Origin: Candidatus Iainarchaeum sp.
Lineage (GTDB): Archaea > Iainarchaeota > Iainarchaeia > Iainarchaeales > JAGVWC01
Direction of reading: 5' to 3'
Assembly: GCA_018304465.1 (NCBI GenBank)
Contig: JAGVWC010000004.1
Coordinates: 1 to 46,643, forward strand
Length of the DNA stretch: 46,643 nt
The notes beneath the pieces were generated by a model. That model made no database searches and was not told where the DNA came from. It saw only the letters and a program-made list of their open reading frames with translations. The position numbers were made by a program, and so were the translations under genes. Positions 15,905-24,288 of the stretch are shown in pieces. Numbering within the stretch: the first letter of the stretch is position 1; every line of letters starts with the position of its first letter.

Positions 15905-18900
15905 GATAATCGTTTGGCTTTGGCGCGCCCGAACAACCGGGTCTCGTTGAAGTATTCACGTTGTTGGAGCCAGCATACGCGTTCTGATCTTTACAGCTGG
16001 TGAAAATAATGTTTTTGTCCGGGGTTCCGTTGGCTACGATTCGACCGCTGTTTTGCGCATATATTCGACCGGTGACCGTGTACTTGATGACCGCCCCCGG
16101 TTGAATCGTCAGGGTGGTGCCGGCGTCGGAAACAATCACAATACATGTCACCAGATACGTGTTGCCGTCAAACCATGTTTCGGACGACGAAATCGATCCG
16201 CATTTTTCGTACAGGTTTTCCTCGGTCTGGTTCGCGTCGAGGCTTAAGTACTGGATGTTTACATCTTGCACGTGAATCGTGTTGGAATCAAACGGGTTCT
16301 GTTGCCAAAAATTTCCCAGCTGAGAATAATTCTGATCCAGTAAAAGACGGTACTGAAAAAATCTTCCGCGGCCGCCTTGACCGCCGTTTAAATCAAACGC
16401 GACTCCGCTTTGCGGTCGTCCATCACTTGAAAAAGGCGGGTTCGCGGAACAAGCGGCATTCGTGCAGACGCGGCTTTGGAACTGCACTCCGCTCATGACC
16501 GCGTTGGTGTCAAACGTCACTTTGGCCTTGTTGAAGTTACAGTCCGTACACCAGCCATTGGCATTTCCGTCAAAAACCTTGGAATAATAATGTCCGGTCC
16601 ACCATCGGTTGTAGTCTGCGGCGACTTCCTCGTCGGACAACGCCCGATCAAAGATCTTGACTTCTTCGAGCGCGGCATTGAGGTACTTGATGGCAGTGGC
16701 GTGATTGCTGTTTCCGATATACGCCGGGTTGACGGTGGACCCAAATGTCGCGTCGATGCTTGTGGTATTCTGCTGATCCAACACCCCGTTCTTGAACAGT
16801 TTGATATAGCTTCCGCCTTTGAACACGCCGCAGTAATGATCCCATCGGTCGGAGGTCACCAGATTCGTGGAGCCTTCGACGCGGCTTCCCAAGGCATTAT
16901 TCGAAAATGAAAGCGTGTTGGTGCGGCCAGAGGTAACGGCGACATCGTCCACCCAGAAAAGCCATCCGCTATCCGCATTCCATTTGGAAACAATGGCGCC
17001 ATCCACCGTGACGGACGTCGGATAATATTTCATCCAAAAACAAATCGATCCCTCCGGTTTTCCGTCGAGCAACGTTGTGGTTTGCGGATTGACGTATCCC
17101 GAAGACCCGTTGGCGTAGAGCGCGTTGGTGTCAAACAATCCGAGCGCGTTGGTGTCCGCGCTTCCCGAAATCAGTCCGTCCAGGTTTTCAAGCGAGTAAT
17201 CCTGCGCGTAGGAACCGTTGGTATCGTTGAATTTCCAGTATCCCACGAGGTTTTTGTCAAGCGTGCCTTCGTAATACAAATTATTGATATCGATTGGAGA
17301 CAATACGCGGTCGTAGACCCGAAAGTCGTCAAACGGGTTGGACGCAAGATACAACGCCTGAGTATTCGCGGATAGGTTTGGACTAAAGTTAGCTACATAG
17401 ACCCCGTTGAGGTATCCGCGCGCGGTGGTACCATCCATTGTGACGGCGATATGGTTCCATTTATACAGATTCGGCACGGTTTCCCAGCACCAGGACATCC
17501 CGTAAAAATCCACTGCCAAACTGTTTAATGTTACACACACCAGGTATTCGCCGTCGATAAATACGCCTGGTTTGTTGGTCAACTCTGTAGCGCCGTTGAT
17601 ATACTCCGGCCGCACCCAAAACGCGAACGTGTACGGCGTTGTCATATCAATCACGGATTTTCCGATCATGGTTCCCGCTCCAATGTTGGCGCCTTGACGC
17701 GTTCCGCGGATTCCGCTCCAATTGTTGTCTTGAAACGTTGTTGATTTTTTCAACGCATTTCCGCGGCCGGTTTTGTCCAAAAAATGCGTGGAATTCTGGT
17801 CGTCAAAATCGATCCACATCAATAGATTCCGATCGCTGGTCACTTGCCCCATCGTTTCCACGTTGGCGTCCAGTTCTCCGGTCAAGGTCAGGTTTCCATC
17901 AAACCCCATTTTCGTCCAGTTGAAATCATGCTTGGCGGGGTAAGCGGTTTCGTTGGTGTCAAACACCGTGTTGGCGTCCGAATACCAATACGGATCGATG
18001 GTAAAATGCTGGCCGAACTTCAAATCGTATTTTCCATTGCTTCCCGCCGGAACCATGAATTCCACAAAAAGCTCTAGTGAAGAATGCGCGTCAACGCACG
18101 TTCTGTCCGCGGCCACGTTTCTAAACGAACGCTTTTCGATTTTCTCGCCGCTTTTTTTTTGGATTCTGATGGCACAGTTTCCTTTTTCATCAATGGATTC
18201 GCAGGAAACGGTTTTGGGTTCGCTTTCGCCCGACCCGATTTTTCTTGCCCGAACCACGCATTCATTCCCATTGAGGGTTCCGTTCACGCATTTTCGGGTC
18301 AAAAGGTTTTGTACGTACACCGGAACCGCAACGTTGCGTTCAATATTCGCTTTTGTTTTTCGGTTTTGAATCAACACCGAGGCAGGAGAAAGATCCGTTC
18401 CAAAAAAGCAATACGCTTGATCGGACGTGTTTTCAAACACCACAGGCACGCGGCAGTTTTCTCCTGAACAACGCACGGTTTCCTCCAGAACCCGCAGTTC
18501 GAATTCACTGGTGCGGATTCCGATCGTGTTTTCGCCGGCAATGTCCTCGACCACGGAATAATTCAGGGGGGATAATTCCGCGGCATTCAACGGTTCCCGG
18601 GTTTCCAAAACTCGCTCTTCGGCCAGATCCGAATCCAGGTCCGTTGCCAGGATTCCTTTTGTTTCGGATTCGGAAGTCACGTTGACCGGAACGATCACGT
18701 TTCCGTTTTCATCGATAATCGTTGCGACGCCGCTTTCATCCAAGACGCGGACCTGATTGATGTCCGGAATCGGAACATTGACAAGCGTGTTTTCGTCCGC
18801 TGAAAGATACAGGTGAAAATCCACCGCGTTCACGAATAATACGAATTCGGTGCTGGGCCGGATCCGCAAATCCAGCGAGATCCCTCCGCCGGTCGATTGC

Positions 18901-19520
18901 AGCAAGGCATCCGCCAAATCGCATTCCAGCAACCGCGGAACCGTCGGAATCGAAACCGCGGGACACTGGTCCATCGGAACCCAGTCGCCCTCCAGGCGCA
19001 GATACGTAGCCGCGAATTCGCTTCCGTTTCTGTCGGTTGCTTGGATGTCCATCCAAAACGGCGCTGAAATCAAAAAAAGCGTGGACTCACCGGGATTAAA
19101 AGGCGTGAGCCGATTGAAATCAAACGTGAAACGATACTCGCGGTCGCCCAGCAATCCAACCAGTCCGAAATTGGCATCGGCGTCGTTGATCCGAAACGAC
19201 GACAACGCGTAATCGATCCGGATCGACGACGACTGGTTTTCGTCTTGCACCGGTGCATTGTTCTGATCCACGATTGGTTGTGTGTCATTCTGATCCGCGC
19301 TCGGTTGTGTATTATTCTGATCCGCGATCACGTTTTCATCGACTGCCACCGGATCCGGAATCGTCGCATTCGAATCGACAGAAGCGTTTTCATCCGCTTG
19401 ATTTTCGTCCGCAAAAAAAATCTGGTCTGTGTTTGGCGTCAGCGAAAAACCGTGTTGTGCAGCCACGGCACCGATAAAAATCGCTCCTATGAATGCGAGA
19501 AGAAAAACGGTTCTGTTCAC
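15831..19520 (-). CDS. Giant surface protein, fragment A (N-terminus, LamG domains)
   Basis: 1,229 codons from a GTG at 19520. A signal peptide (NRTVFLLAFIGAIFIGAVAA) is followed by an Asp/Asn/Gln-rich linker with repeated DQNN/DQND units (about 35-95). Next come unassigned beta-rich regions with several cysteines (about 100-540). Two concanavalin-like LamG domains follow at roughly 560-740 (LLMWIDFDDQN, PYTFAFWVRPEY) and 745-960 (VGYWKFNDTNGSY, GSICFWMKYY), then a linker and the cap of super-module 1 (CGSISSSETWFDGNTYLVTC). LamG domains usually bind sugars or proteins, so this end probably faces the ligand or carries it. The correct frame ends near 15905, where about 140 nt appear to be missing compared with modules 2-4. 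The product should be exported and attached or very large at the surface. Confidence 0.8.
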   Translation of the reverse strand: MNRTVFLLAFIGAIFIGAVAAQHGFSLTPNTDQIFFADENQADENASVDSNATIPDPVAVDENVIADQNNTQPSADQNDTQPIVDQNNAPVQDENQSSSIRIDYALSSFRINDADANFGLVGLLGDREYRFTFDFNRLTPFNPGESTLFLISAPFWMDIQATDRNGSEFAATYLRLEGDWVPMDQCPAVSIPTVPRLLECDLADALLQSTGGGISLDLRIRPSTEFVLFVNAVDFHLYLSADENTLVNVPIPDINQVRVLDESGVATIIDENGNVIVPVNVTSESETKGILATDLDSDLAEERVLETREPLNAAELSPLNYSVVEDIAGENTIGIRTSEFELRVLEETVRCSGENCRVPVVFENTSDQAYCFFGTDLSPASVLIQNRKTKANIERNVAVPVYVQNLLTRKCVNGTLNGNECVVRARKIGSGESEPKTVSCESIDEKGNCAIRIQKKSGEKIEKRSFRNVAADRTCVDAHSSLELFVEFMVPAGSNGKYDLKFGQHFTIDPYWYSDANTVFDTNETAYPAKHDFNWTKMGFDGNLTLTGELDANVETMGQVTSDRNLLMWIDFDDQNSTHFLDKTGRGNALKKSTTFQDNNWSGIRGTRQGANIGAGTMIGKSVIDMTTPYTFAFWVRPEYINGATELTNKPGVFIDGEYLVCVTLNSLAVDFYGMSWCWETVPNLYKWNHIAVTMDGTTARGYLNGVYVANFSPNLSANTQALYLASNPFDDFRVYDRVLSPIDINNLYYEGTLDKNLVGYWKFNDTNGSYAQDYSLENLDGLISGSADTNALGLFDTNALYANGSSGYVNPQTTTLLDGKPEGSICFWMKYYPTSVTVDGAIVSKWNADSGWLFWVDDVAVTSGRTNTLSFSNNALGSRVEGSTNLVTSDRWDHYCGVFKGGSYIKLFKNGVLDQQNTTSIDATFGSTVNPAYIGNSNHATAIKYLNAALEEVKIFDRALSDEEVAADYNRWWTGHYYSKVFDGNANGWCTDCNFNKAKVTFDTNAVMSGVQFQSRVCTNAACSANPPFSSDGRPQSGVAFDLNGGQGGRGRFFQYRLLLDQNYSQLGNFWQQNPFDSNTIHVQDVNIQYLSLDANQTEENLYEKCGSISSSETWFDGNTYLVTCIVIVSDAGTTLTIQPGAVIKYTVTGRIYAQNSGRIVANGTPDKNIIFTSCKDQNAYAGSNNVNTSTRPGCSGAPKPNDYHETLYGRCPSGNLFDCRKRRECLQ

Positions 19521-19542
19521 GACAAATACTACGTATATTACG

Positions 19543-19549
19543 TATAAAA
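19543..19549 (-). promoter_or_regulatory. TATA box of the giant surface-protein gene
   Basis: TTTTATA on the minus strand, about 26 nt upstream of the GTG at 19520. This predicts a leaderless transcript starting at or next to the GTG and supports that unusual start codon. Confidence 0.5.
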
Positions 19550-19573
19550 GATTTTAGTACTGTATTGAATCGG

Positions 19574-19735
19574 TTATTTTTTGGATTCGGGAATATTTTT
19601 TTTCTTAAAGCTTTTGGCGACGTCTTCCAGTTGGCTTGGCCGCGGATCATTCGGGGCGACAAACATGTCTAGGTTTGACTGAAGGATTTCGTTTTGAACC
19701 TTCTTTTTCATGTCAAACGGAATGGGTCGTTTCAT
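19574..19735 (-). CDS. Small 53-residue protein, coupled to upstream gene
   Basis: A short frame that translates as MKRPIPFDMKKKVQNEILQS, continuing with a DMFVAPNDPRPSQLEDVA segment and ending in IPESKK. Its ATG (19735) overlaps the stop of the 119-residue gene as ATGA, the junction used by many gene pairs in this window. It is charged and soluble with no membrane segment. Function is unknown. The coupling and sensible composition support a real gene. Confidence 0.55.
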   Translation of the reverse strand: MKRPIPFDMKKKVQNEILQSNLDMFVAPNDPRPSQLEDVAKSFKKKNIPESKK

Positions 19736-20091
19736 TTTTGAATCAATACGCTTTCATCGAGCGTGATCTTTCGCTTGACCAAATCGAATCCGTCGTAGTG
19801 TTCGTTTAAGGTCAGCCGGAACGGATTTTCTCCGATGACGGACTGCGGAACCGGATAGAGCCGCACGTAGATTTCCTTGGTTTTACCCGGTAAAATCTCG
19901 TTCATGCGGTATTCGTGATAGTGTTTGAGTCCGCTTTGGTCTAATCCAAGTCCCCGGCCGGTTTCCAGCACGAGGCTTGCTTTTTCAGGTTGCTCGCCTT
20001 TGTTTTGAATCGAGACGAACAACTCGCTTTGGTCTTTTCGCGAAAGGGAAACTCGAAACGGCGTTTGCTTGGTTCGAATATCGAGTGTCAT
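19732..20091 (-). CDS. Small beta-rich protein, unknown function
   Basis: A 119-residue protein without signal peptide. The pattern of alternating hydrophobic residues (FRVSLSRKDQSELFVSIQN, KEIYVRLYPVP) suggests a single immunoglobulin-like sandwich of the kind found in exoproteins, but here apparently cytosolic. A TATA-like GTTTTTATT lies at 20120-20128 on the minus strand, about 33 nt before the ATG. It forms an operon with the 53-residue gene. It is divergent from the winged-helix gene at 20246. No function can be assigned. Confidence 0.6.
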   Translation of the reverse strand: MTLDIRTKQTPFRVSLSRKDQSELFVSIQNKGEQPEKASLVLETGRGLGLDQSGLKHYHEYRMNEILPGKTKEIYVRLYPVPQSVIGENPFRLTLNEHYDGFDLVKRKITLDESVLIQK

Positions 20092-20181
20092 GGTGTTCTA
20101 TTTGACAATGTTCTTTCAGAATAAAAACTTTTGGAAAAATACCAATTCTTTTTCCGGATTTTGGTGTTCAATAGGCAAACC

Positions 20182-20190
20182 TTTATATAG
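20182..20190 (+). promoter_or_regulatory. TATA box of the winged-helix-like gene
   Basis: TTTATATAG lies about 60 nt upstream of the ATG at 20246, so the transcript should start near 20212 with a leader of about 33 nt containing AAGGTCC as a possible ribosome-binding site. Confidence 0.5.
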
Positions 20191-20245
20191 CTCAATACCA
20201 ATATCTCTTAGAATTTCAAATAATTTCTTTTCCAAGGTCCTCCCA

Positions 20246-20731
20246 ATGGAACATCCCGAAGCCCAGCTCGTACAGAAAACCTTTATCGTCAAACGCCTGG
20301 GGCTTCCGCCCGACGTCAAACTGACGCGTCGATCCCTGTTGCGATGGTTCGCGCTTTCCACCGGGCTTATTTCCGAACGCGAATCCCGCTCGACGATTCT
20401 GGAAGTACTCGACGCCTTGTTTTTGATTCTCTTAAACGAGAAAAAAAATCCGACCACGTTGGAATTACAATCCTTTATCGTTCAAAAACACGGAAAAACC
20501 GTGTCGGAAAAACTGCTGTTATACCACTTAAAACGCCTCATTGATTTGCAGCTCATCATTCGAAAACGAAAAAAGTACTACCTTAATCCGGCTCCCAACA
20601 CCGACAGCGCCGATTTGGTCACCTCGTTTGAATACTGGTTTGCCAAGCAAGTTCAGGAATCAATCCAGGAAATTTCCTCCGCAACCCAAATACTCGCCGA
20701 AAACTATCAGAACGCGCAGCCCACGGCCTAA
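20246..20731 (+). CDS. Winged-helix-like DNA-binding protein (putative)
   Basis: 161 residues from the ATG at 20246; a longer frame reaches upstream past the TATA box and is rejected. The N-terminal part contains LTRRSLLRWFALSTG. The central part (about 50-115) reads as a winged-helix domain: PTTLELQSFIVQKHGKTVS then EKLLLYHLKRLIDLQLI and a basic wing RKRKKYYLNP. The C-terminal helix (about 125-155) may dimerise. A transcription-regulator role is likely, but the target is unknown. Its intergenic position between divergent surface-protein genes makes local control possible. I do not recognise the exact family. Confidence 0.6.
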   Translation: MEHPEAQLVQKTFIVKRLGLPPDVKLTRRSLLRWFALSTGLISERESRSTILEVLDALFLILLNEKKNPTTLELQSFIVQKHGKTVSEKLLLYHLKRLIDLQLIIRKRKKYYLNPAPNTDSADLVTSFEYWFAKQVQESIQEISSATQILAENYQNAQPTA

Positions 20732-20825
20732 CGGTTTTTCAAAATTCGAAAAGCAAATCTATTTATTTTGATGAATTCCTACTGTTTCAAACCCAATAAA
20801 TAAATTATGTATATGAGGTGATATA

Positions 20826-21827
20826 TTGGACAAAAAACAATTATTGCTGTTCACGGGCGCACTTGTTCTCGTGGTACTGCTATCCAGCGTGGCTTTTGCC
20901 CAACTGGGTCGGTCACTCGCTGACCGGGATAATTCGGATGCCGATGGCCGCCCCCCAGACCGGATTAACGCCAGAATAAACGCGATTGCGGTCGCACGCG
21001 AACGGTTAATCTCGGCCCGAGCCGAAGTCAACACCGCGCAGACGGATTTTCTCCAAGCACAACAACAACTCCGACAAACCCTGGTTGACAAAACCGCTGC
21101 CAGACGCGCACTCGTCACCAAAGCAAAGCTGTACCTGGTTCATCAAGGAACCCAGCTTGAAGAAAAGCTTTTGGAACTTCGAGCCCGCGGCTTAGTCGTT
21201 TCCGAAATCGACATCAATGCGGTCGCTCGTCTTCGAATCGACGCCAACACCGCGAACGATCAAAACAAAGTCATTCGAGTCTCGAAAGAATTACGCGAAA
21301 AATGGCGTAACGTCGTAACCCAAACCTACGTTGCCCACGCCCAACGACTGAATCAACGATTCCTGACCGCGATCACGAACGGAAAACGATTCGTTGAACG
21401 ACTCGAAGGGGTCGTCGCAAAACTCAAAGCCAACGGAAAAGACACGGCTGAATTGGAACGCGGAGTCGCCGTCGTAAAAGCGGACATCAACGCGCTCGAG
21501 CAATTGCACGTCGATCTGAAAGCGGAATTTGAAGCCGTAGCGACAACCAAGGAAAAAATGGTCGTCGTCTACAAAGCCAAGCGATTATTGCGCGTGGCCA
21601 GGGTTCGATTCCAAGAAGACCTGCAGTTACTCAAAAAACTCATCGTTCTCCAACGCCGTTTGAACTCGGGAACCCAAGCAGAAATCGAAACGGCAACAAC
21701 CGACGCAACCCAAATCACGGCCCAGGTTGAAACCCGTACCACGCTTGAAACCGAAATAACCCAAGCGCAAACCCAAGCGGAAATCGACGCAAACGCCGCG
21801 GTCGGAACCAACGGAGGGATGGAATGA
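20826..21827 (+). CDS. Secreted coiled-coil protein
   Basis: 333 residues from a TTG start, supported by a strong GAGGTG ribosome-binding site 5 nt upstream (20815-20820). It has a signal peptide (LLLFTGALVLVVLLSSVAFA). The rest is almost entirely helical and charged with long heptad-like stretches (ARERLISARAEVNTAQTDFL, KEKMVVVYKAKRLLRVARVR). It should lie outside the membrane as a coiled-coil. The C-terminus is Thr/Gln/Ala-rich. Its stop overlaps the start of the downstream lipoprotein as ATGA, so the two products probably act together. No enzymatic motif; function unknown. Confidence 0.75.
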   Translation: MDKKQLLLFTGALVLVVLLSSVAFAQLGRSLADRDNSDADGRPPDRINARINAIAVARERLISARAEVNTAQTDFLQAQQQLRQTLVDKTAARRALVTKAKLYLVHQGTQLEEKLLELRARGLVVSEIDINAVARLRIDANTANDQNKVIRVSKELREKWRNVVTQTYVAHAQRLNQRFLTAITNGKRFVERLEGVVAKLKANGKDTAELERGVAVVKADINALEQLHVDLKAEFEAVATTKEKMVVVYKAKRLLRVARVRFQEDLQLLKKLIVLQRRLNSGTQAEIETATTDATQITAQVETRTTLETEITQAQTQAEIDANAAVGTNGGME

Positions 21828-22090
21828 ACAACACCACAACAATACTCTTGGTTCTTGGAATTGCCGCTTTGCTGCTATTGGCCGGATGCAACCAACCCGC
21901 ATCGCCCCAAGGACAAAACAACAATCCTCCGGCAAACAACGCCCAACCGCTTTCGGAAACCGAACTCGTTTCCGATTCGGAATCGCTAACCCTTGAAAGC
22001 GAACTATCCGAAGGCGACGGCGAACTGGAAGACCTCGAATCCATCGACGACATCAACATGGATGAAGTTGACGAATCCGATTTCGAATAA
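21824..22090 (+). CDS. Small acidic lipoprotein
   Basis: 88 residues. The signal ends in the lipobox LLLLAGC, so the mature protein should be lipid-anchored at its cysteine. An Asn/Pro-rich linker (PQGQNNNPPANN) leads to a very acidic tail (SELSEGDGELEDLESIDD). It overlaps the end of the secreted coiled-coil gene by 4 bp (ATGA). The acidic tail could bind cations or the basic coiled-coil neighbour; this is inference. Confidence 0.7.
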   Translation: MNNTTTILLVLGIAALLLLAGCNQPASPQGQNNNPPANNAQPLSETELVSDSESLTLESELSEGDGELEDLESIDDINMDEVDESDFE

Positions 22091-22092
22091 AC

Positions 22093-22137
22093 GAGAATGG
22101 GACTTTTTTCCCTTCTCTTCTTTTTTTTATTTTTTTT
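22093..22137 (+). terminator. Terminator of the coiled-coil/lipoprotein operon
   Basis: A stem GAGAA(T)GGGA / TCCCTTCTC with a T-rich loop (22093-22117) is followed by a T-rich run (22119-22137). It lies between two convergent genes, right after the lipoprotein stop. Confidence 0.7.
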
Positions 22138-22140
22138 AAA

Positions 22141-23262
22141 TCAGTCAATTCTTTTCGCGATCTTCGCGTCCACGGGTTCGATTCCCGCTTGTTTCCACTC
22201 CAACAAAATTTTTTCTTCGATTTTCGGATCAAAACAAACCGCGATCCCCACACCGCCGCCCCCGCTGCCTGAAAGCTTTCCGGCCCCCCGGTTTTTTTCC
22301 GAGATATCGGAAAGCAAAGCCAGCTTTGGCGTTTCCAGATTTAATTCCGATAACCCTGAAAGCCGTCCAAGCGCCGCCCGGTTTTTTTGAATCAACGCCA
22401 GTATTTTTTCCGAATCGTTTTTTTTCAACGCGGGCACAAGCGCTTCCACAATCTTTTTGATTTCGTGAACGATTTTCCAGTACTCCTCTTTTTTTTCCAC
22501 TTTGATTTGATCCATTTTTCGGATCATTTCTTTGGTCGAAGAATCGGGTCCCGTGTACCCCAAGAGCAGACGAAAATTCTTCGGAACCTCAAGCGGCTCA
22601 AGCTGCAACGAAGGCCAGGCAGCTTGTGCGATTTGCGCGGTGTTTTTCTTGGCAGCGGACTGTGCGGCCAGCCATGTCGGATCAAACCGCTTGTACTTCA
22701 GCATTCCGCCGTACGTCGATGCCGCGACATCGAAACTCGAACCGACTTTTCCCTGGGCCTCAAAATGCGCCATGCACGCCAGCTTAAACACCAGTTCCTT
22801 TCCATGTGGCGATTTGGCATCGATCCCGTGAAACTCGAGAACGGCCTTGACGATCCCCACGCAAGCGGCCGCGCTGCTTCCAAAACCCACTTTGGCCACT
22901 TGTTTGTTCGGAAGATTCACGACACAGTCCTCGGAAGAAGTGACGATTGAAAAATTCAAGGGCGTCTTTCCTTTTTGGGAAACATACTTTAGCGCGGTTT
23001 CCACCGCGTGCTTTGCGATCAAAAGTTTTTCTTTTTCCGAATCCGAAAGCGAAGTGTTCCATTCAAACAAATGACCGTCGAAGGTTCCTTCTTTTTTTTC
23101 CACTTTCAAATCGGGCGCGTGAATCGAAATCGTTTGTGCAGAATCCAGTTTCACTGACACTTTCTTGTCAATGGCCATGACAACACACGGAACATCCATT
23201 TCGAGAACGGCCCACTCTCCGCAAAGCATGAGTTTTCCAGGGGTATCAGTTCGGATCGTCAT
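22141..23262 (-). CDS. mvaK2: Phosphomevalonate kinase
   Basis: A 373-residue GHMP kinase converting 5-phosphomevalonate to 5-diphosphomevalonate with ATP. Motifs: N-terminal GKLMLCGEWAVLE (about 9-21), the ATP loop KVGFGSSAAACVGIVKA (about 124-140), GSSFDVAASTYGG, TGPDSSTKEMI, and the C-terminal GHMP motif KLSGSGGGGVGIAV. This pattern matches bacterial-type phosphomevalonate kinase, not mevalonate kinase. It is last in the mevalonate operon, with a GAGGAA ribosome-binding site and a 9-nt gap after the decarboxylase gene. Most archaea lack this enzyme and use another lower branch, so its presence is notable. Confidence 0.88.
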   Translation of the reverse strand: MTIRTDTPGKLMLCGEWAVLEMDVPCVVMAIDKKVSVKLDSAQTISIHAPDLKVEKKEGTFDGHLFEWNTSLSDSEKEKLLIAKHAVETALKYVSQKGKTPLNFSIVTSSEDCVVNLPNKQVAKVGFGSSAAACVGIVKAVLEFHGIDAKSPHGKELVFKLACMAHFEAQGKVGSSFDVAASTYGGMLKYKRFDPTWLAAQSAAKKNTAQIAQAAWPSLQLEPLEVPKNFRLLLGYTGPDSSTKEMIRKMDQIKVEKKEEYWKIVHEIKKIVEALVPALKKNDSEKILALIQKNRAALGRLSGLSELNLETPKLALLSDISEKNRGAGKLSGSGGGGVGIAVCFDPKIEEKILLEWKQAGIEPVDAKIAKRID

Positions 23263-23271
23263 GATTTTTCC

Positions 23272-24267
23272 TCAAAACAAGTGTTTGTCCAAAAATTTCG
23301 CGTCGGGTCCGGCTTTGCACACCTCGATTTTTTCCAGGCCTTGGATTTCTTTTAATTTTGAAACCAGTTTTTTTTCGTTTTTTTCCAGGCACATGACTTT
23401 TACCTGCGGACCCGCGTCCATGGTAAAATAGCTTTCCAGTCCCTCGTCGCGCCACGCCATGAGATTATGCATTAATTCAACCGTGGTCGGCTGCCAATAC
23501 AGAATCGACGGCCGGGTCGTGATCATGGTCGCGTGCATTTTTAACGCGTTGAATTCCGCGAGCTGTCCAACACCGGTGAAATCTTTTTTCAAAATCAATT
23601 CGCGCATGGAAAGCGTGTCCGCATCCGCGGTTTGCGCCCATGTCGGATAATACGGACACGTGGCCACGGTTTGCGCCATGCCCGCGCGCGACTTCCATTT
23701 TTTCTGCGTCGTTTTCACGATGTTCACAATCATGCGAAATTCCGGCCAGTGCTCCGCGGACGCGATCTGGTCTCCAAACGAATCGCTTCCGTCGGATTTT
23801 TCGCCTTTTAACCAATGCACGAATCCGCCGCGAATGGACCGAGATGCCGAACCGCTTCCGCGGCGGCTTAAAATCGACAATTCTTTTTCGTTCAAATTCA
23901 ATCCCGCTGCCTTGGCGGCGGCCATGGATAACGCGGCCAATCCGGAAGCACTTGACGCAAGCCCCGCGGCCGTCGGAAAATTATTGTTTGAAACCACTTT
24001 GGCGTTTTCCTTGCCTTTGGCCATGGTTCGAATCAAATTCAAATGCCCTTTGACTTCCGAGTATTCCTCGCCTTCCGCCAACGTTTTTCCGTTTAAAACG
24101 AATTCGTCTTTTTTGAATTTCGGATCAAACGCCACCGTGGTTTGCGTGAAAAACTTGTCCAACGTCATGGACACGCTCCCGTTATTTGGCAGCATCAGCT
24201 GCTTGTCGCGTTTTCCCCAGTACTTGGTCAACGCGATATTCGAATGCGCTTGGCAAGTTGCTTTCAT
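23272..24267 (-). CDS. mvaD: Diphosphomevalonate decarboxylase
   Basis: A 331-residue GHMP-family enzyme making isopentenyl diphosphate from diphosphomevalonate with ATP use. Motifs: NIALTKYWGKRD near the start, phosphate-binding PTAAGLASSASGLAAL (about 95-110), RRGSGSASRSIRGGFVHW (about 135-152), and YFTMDAGPQVKVM with the catalytic Asp. The usual GPNVK is GPQVK here. The full set of classical motifs, plus a phosphomevalonate kinase next door, indicates a true diphosphomevalonate decarboxylase rather than the phosphomevalonate decarboxylase of haloarchaea. A GGAAGG-type ribosome-binding site precedes the ATG. Confidence 0.9.
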   Translation of the reverse strand: MKATCQAHSNIALTKYWGKRDKQLMLPNNGSVSMTLDKFFTQTTVAFDPKFKKDEFVLNGKTLAEGEEYSEVKGHLNLIRTMAKGKENAKVVSNNNFPTAAGLASSASGLAALSMAAAKAAGLNLNEKELSILSRRGSGSASRSIRGGFVHWLKGEKSDGSDSFGDQIASAEHWPEFRMIVNIVKTTQKKWKSRAGMAQTVATCPYYPTWAQTADADTLSMRELILKKDFTGVGQLAEFNALKMHATMITTRPSILYWQPTTVELMHNLMAWRDEGLESYFTMDAGPQVKVMCLEKNEKKLVSKLKEIQGLEKIEVCKAGPDAKFLDKHLF

Positions 24268-24288
24268 CAGTTTACCTTCCAGAATTTT

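Larger units (their letters stand above)
7060..16202. repeat. Array of five super-modules of about 1.8 kb in the giant gene
   Basis: The cap cysteine codons of the modules lie at 16202, 14128, 12385, 10591 and 8924 (minus strand), giving spacings of 2,074, 1,743, 1,794 and 1,667 bp. Each module encodes cap, beta-helix, a DRNFLLN/NNFFN hinge and an Ig-like tail. Modules 2 to 4 are the most alike, while 1 and 5 are more divergent, as expected for the ends of an array grown by unequal recombination. Confidence 0.85.
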
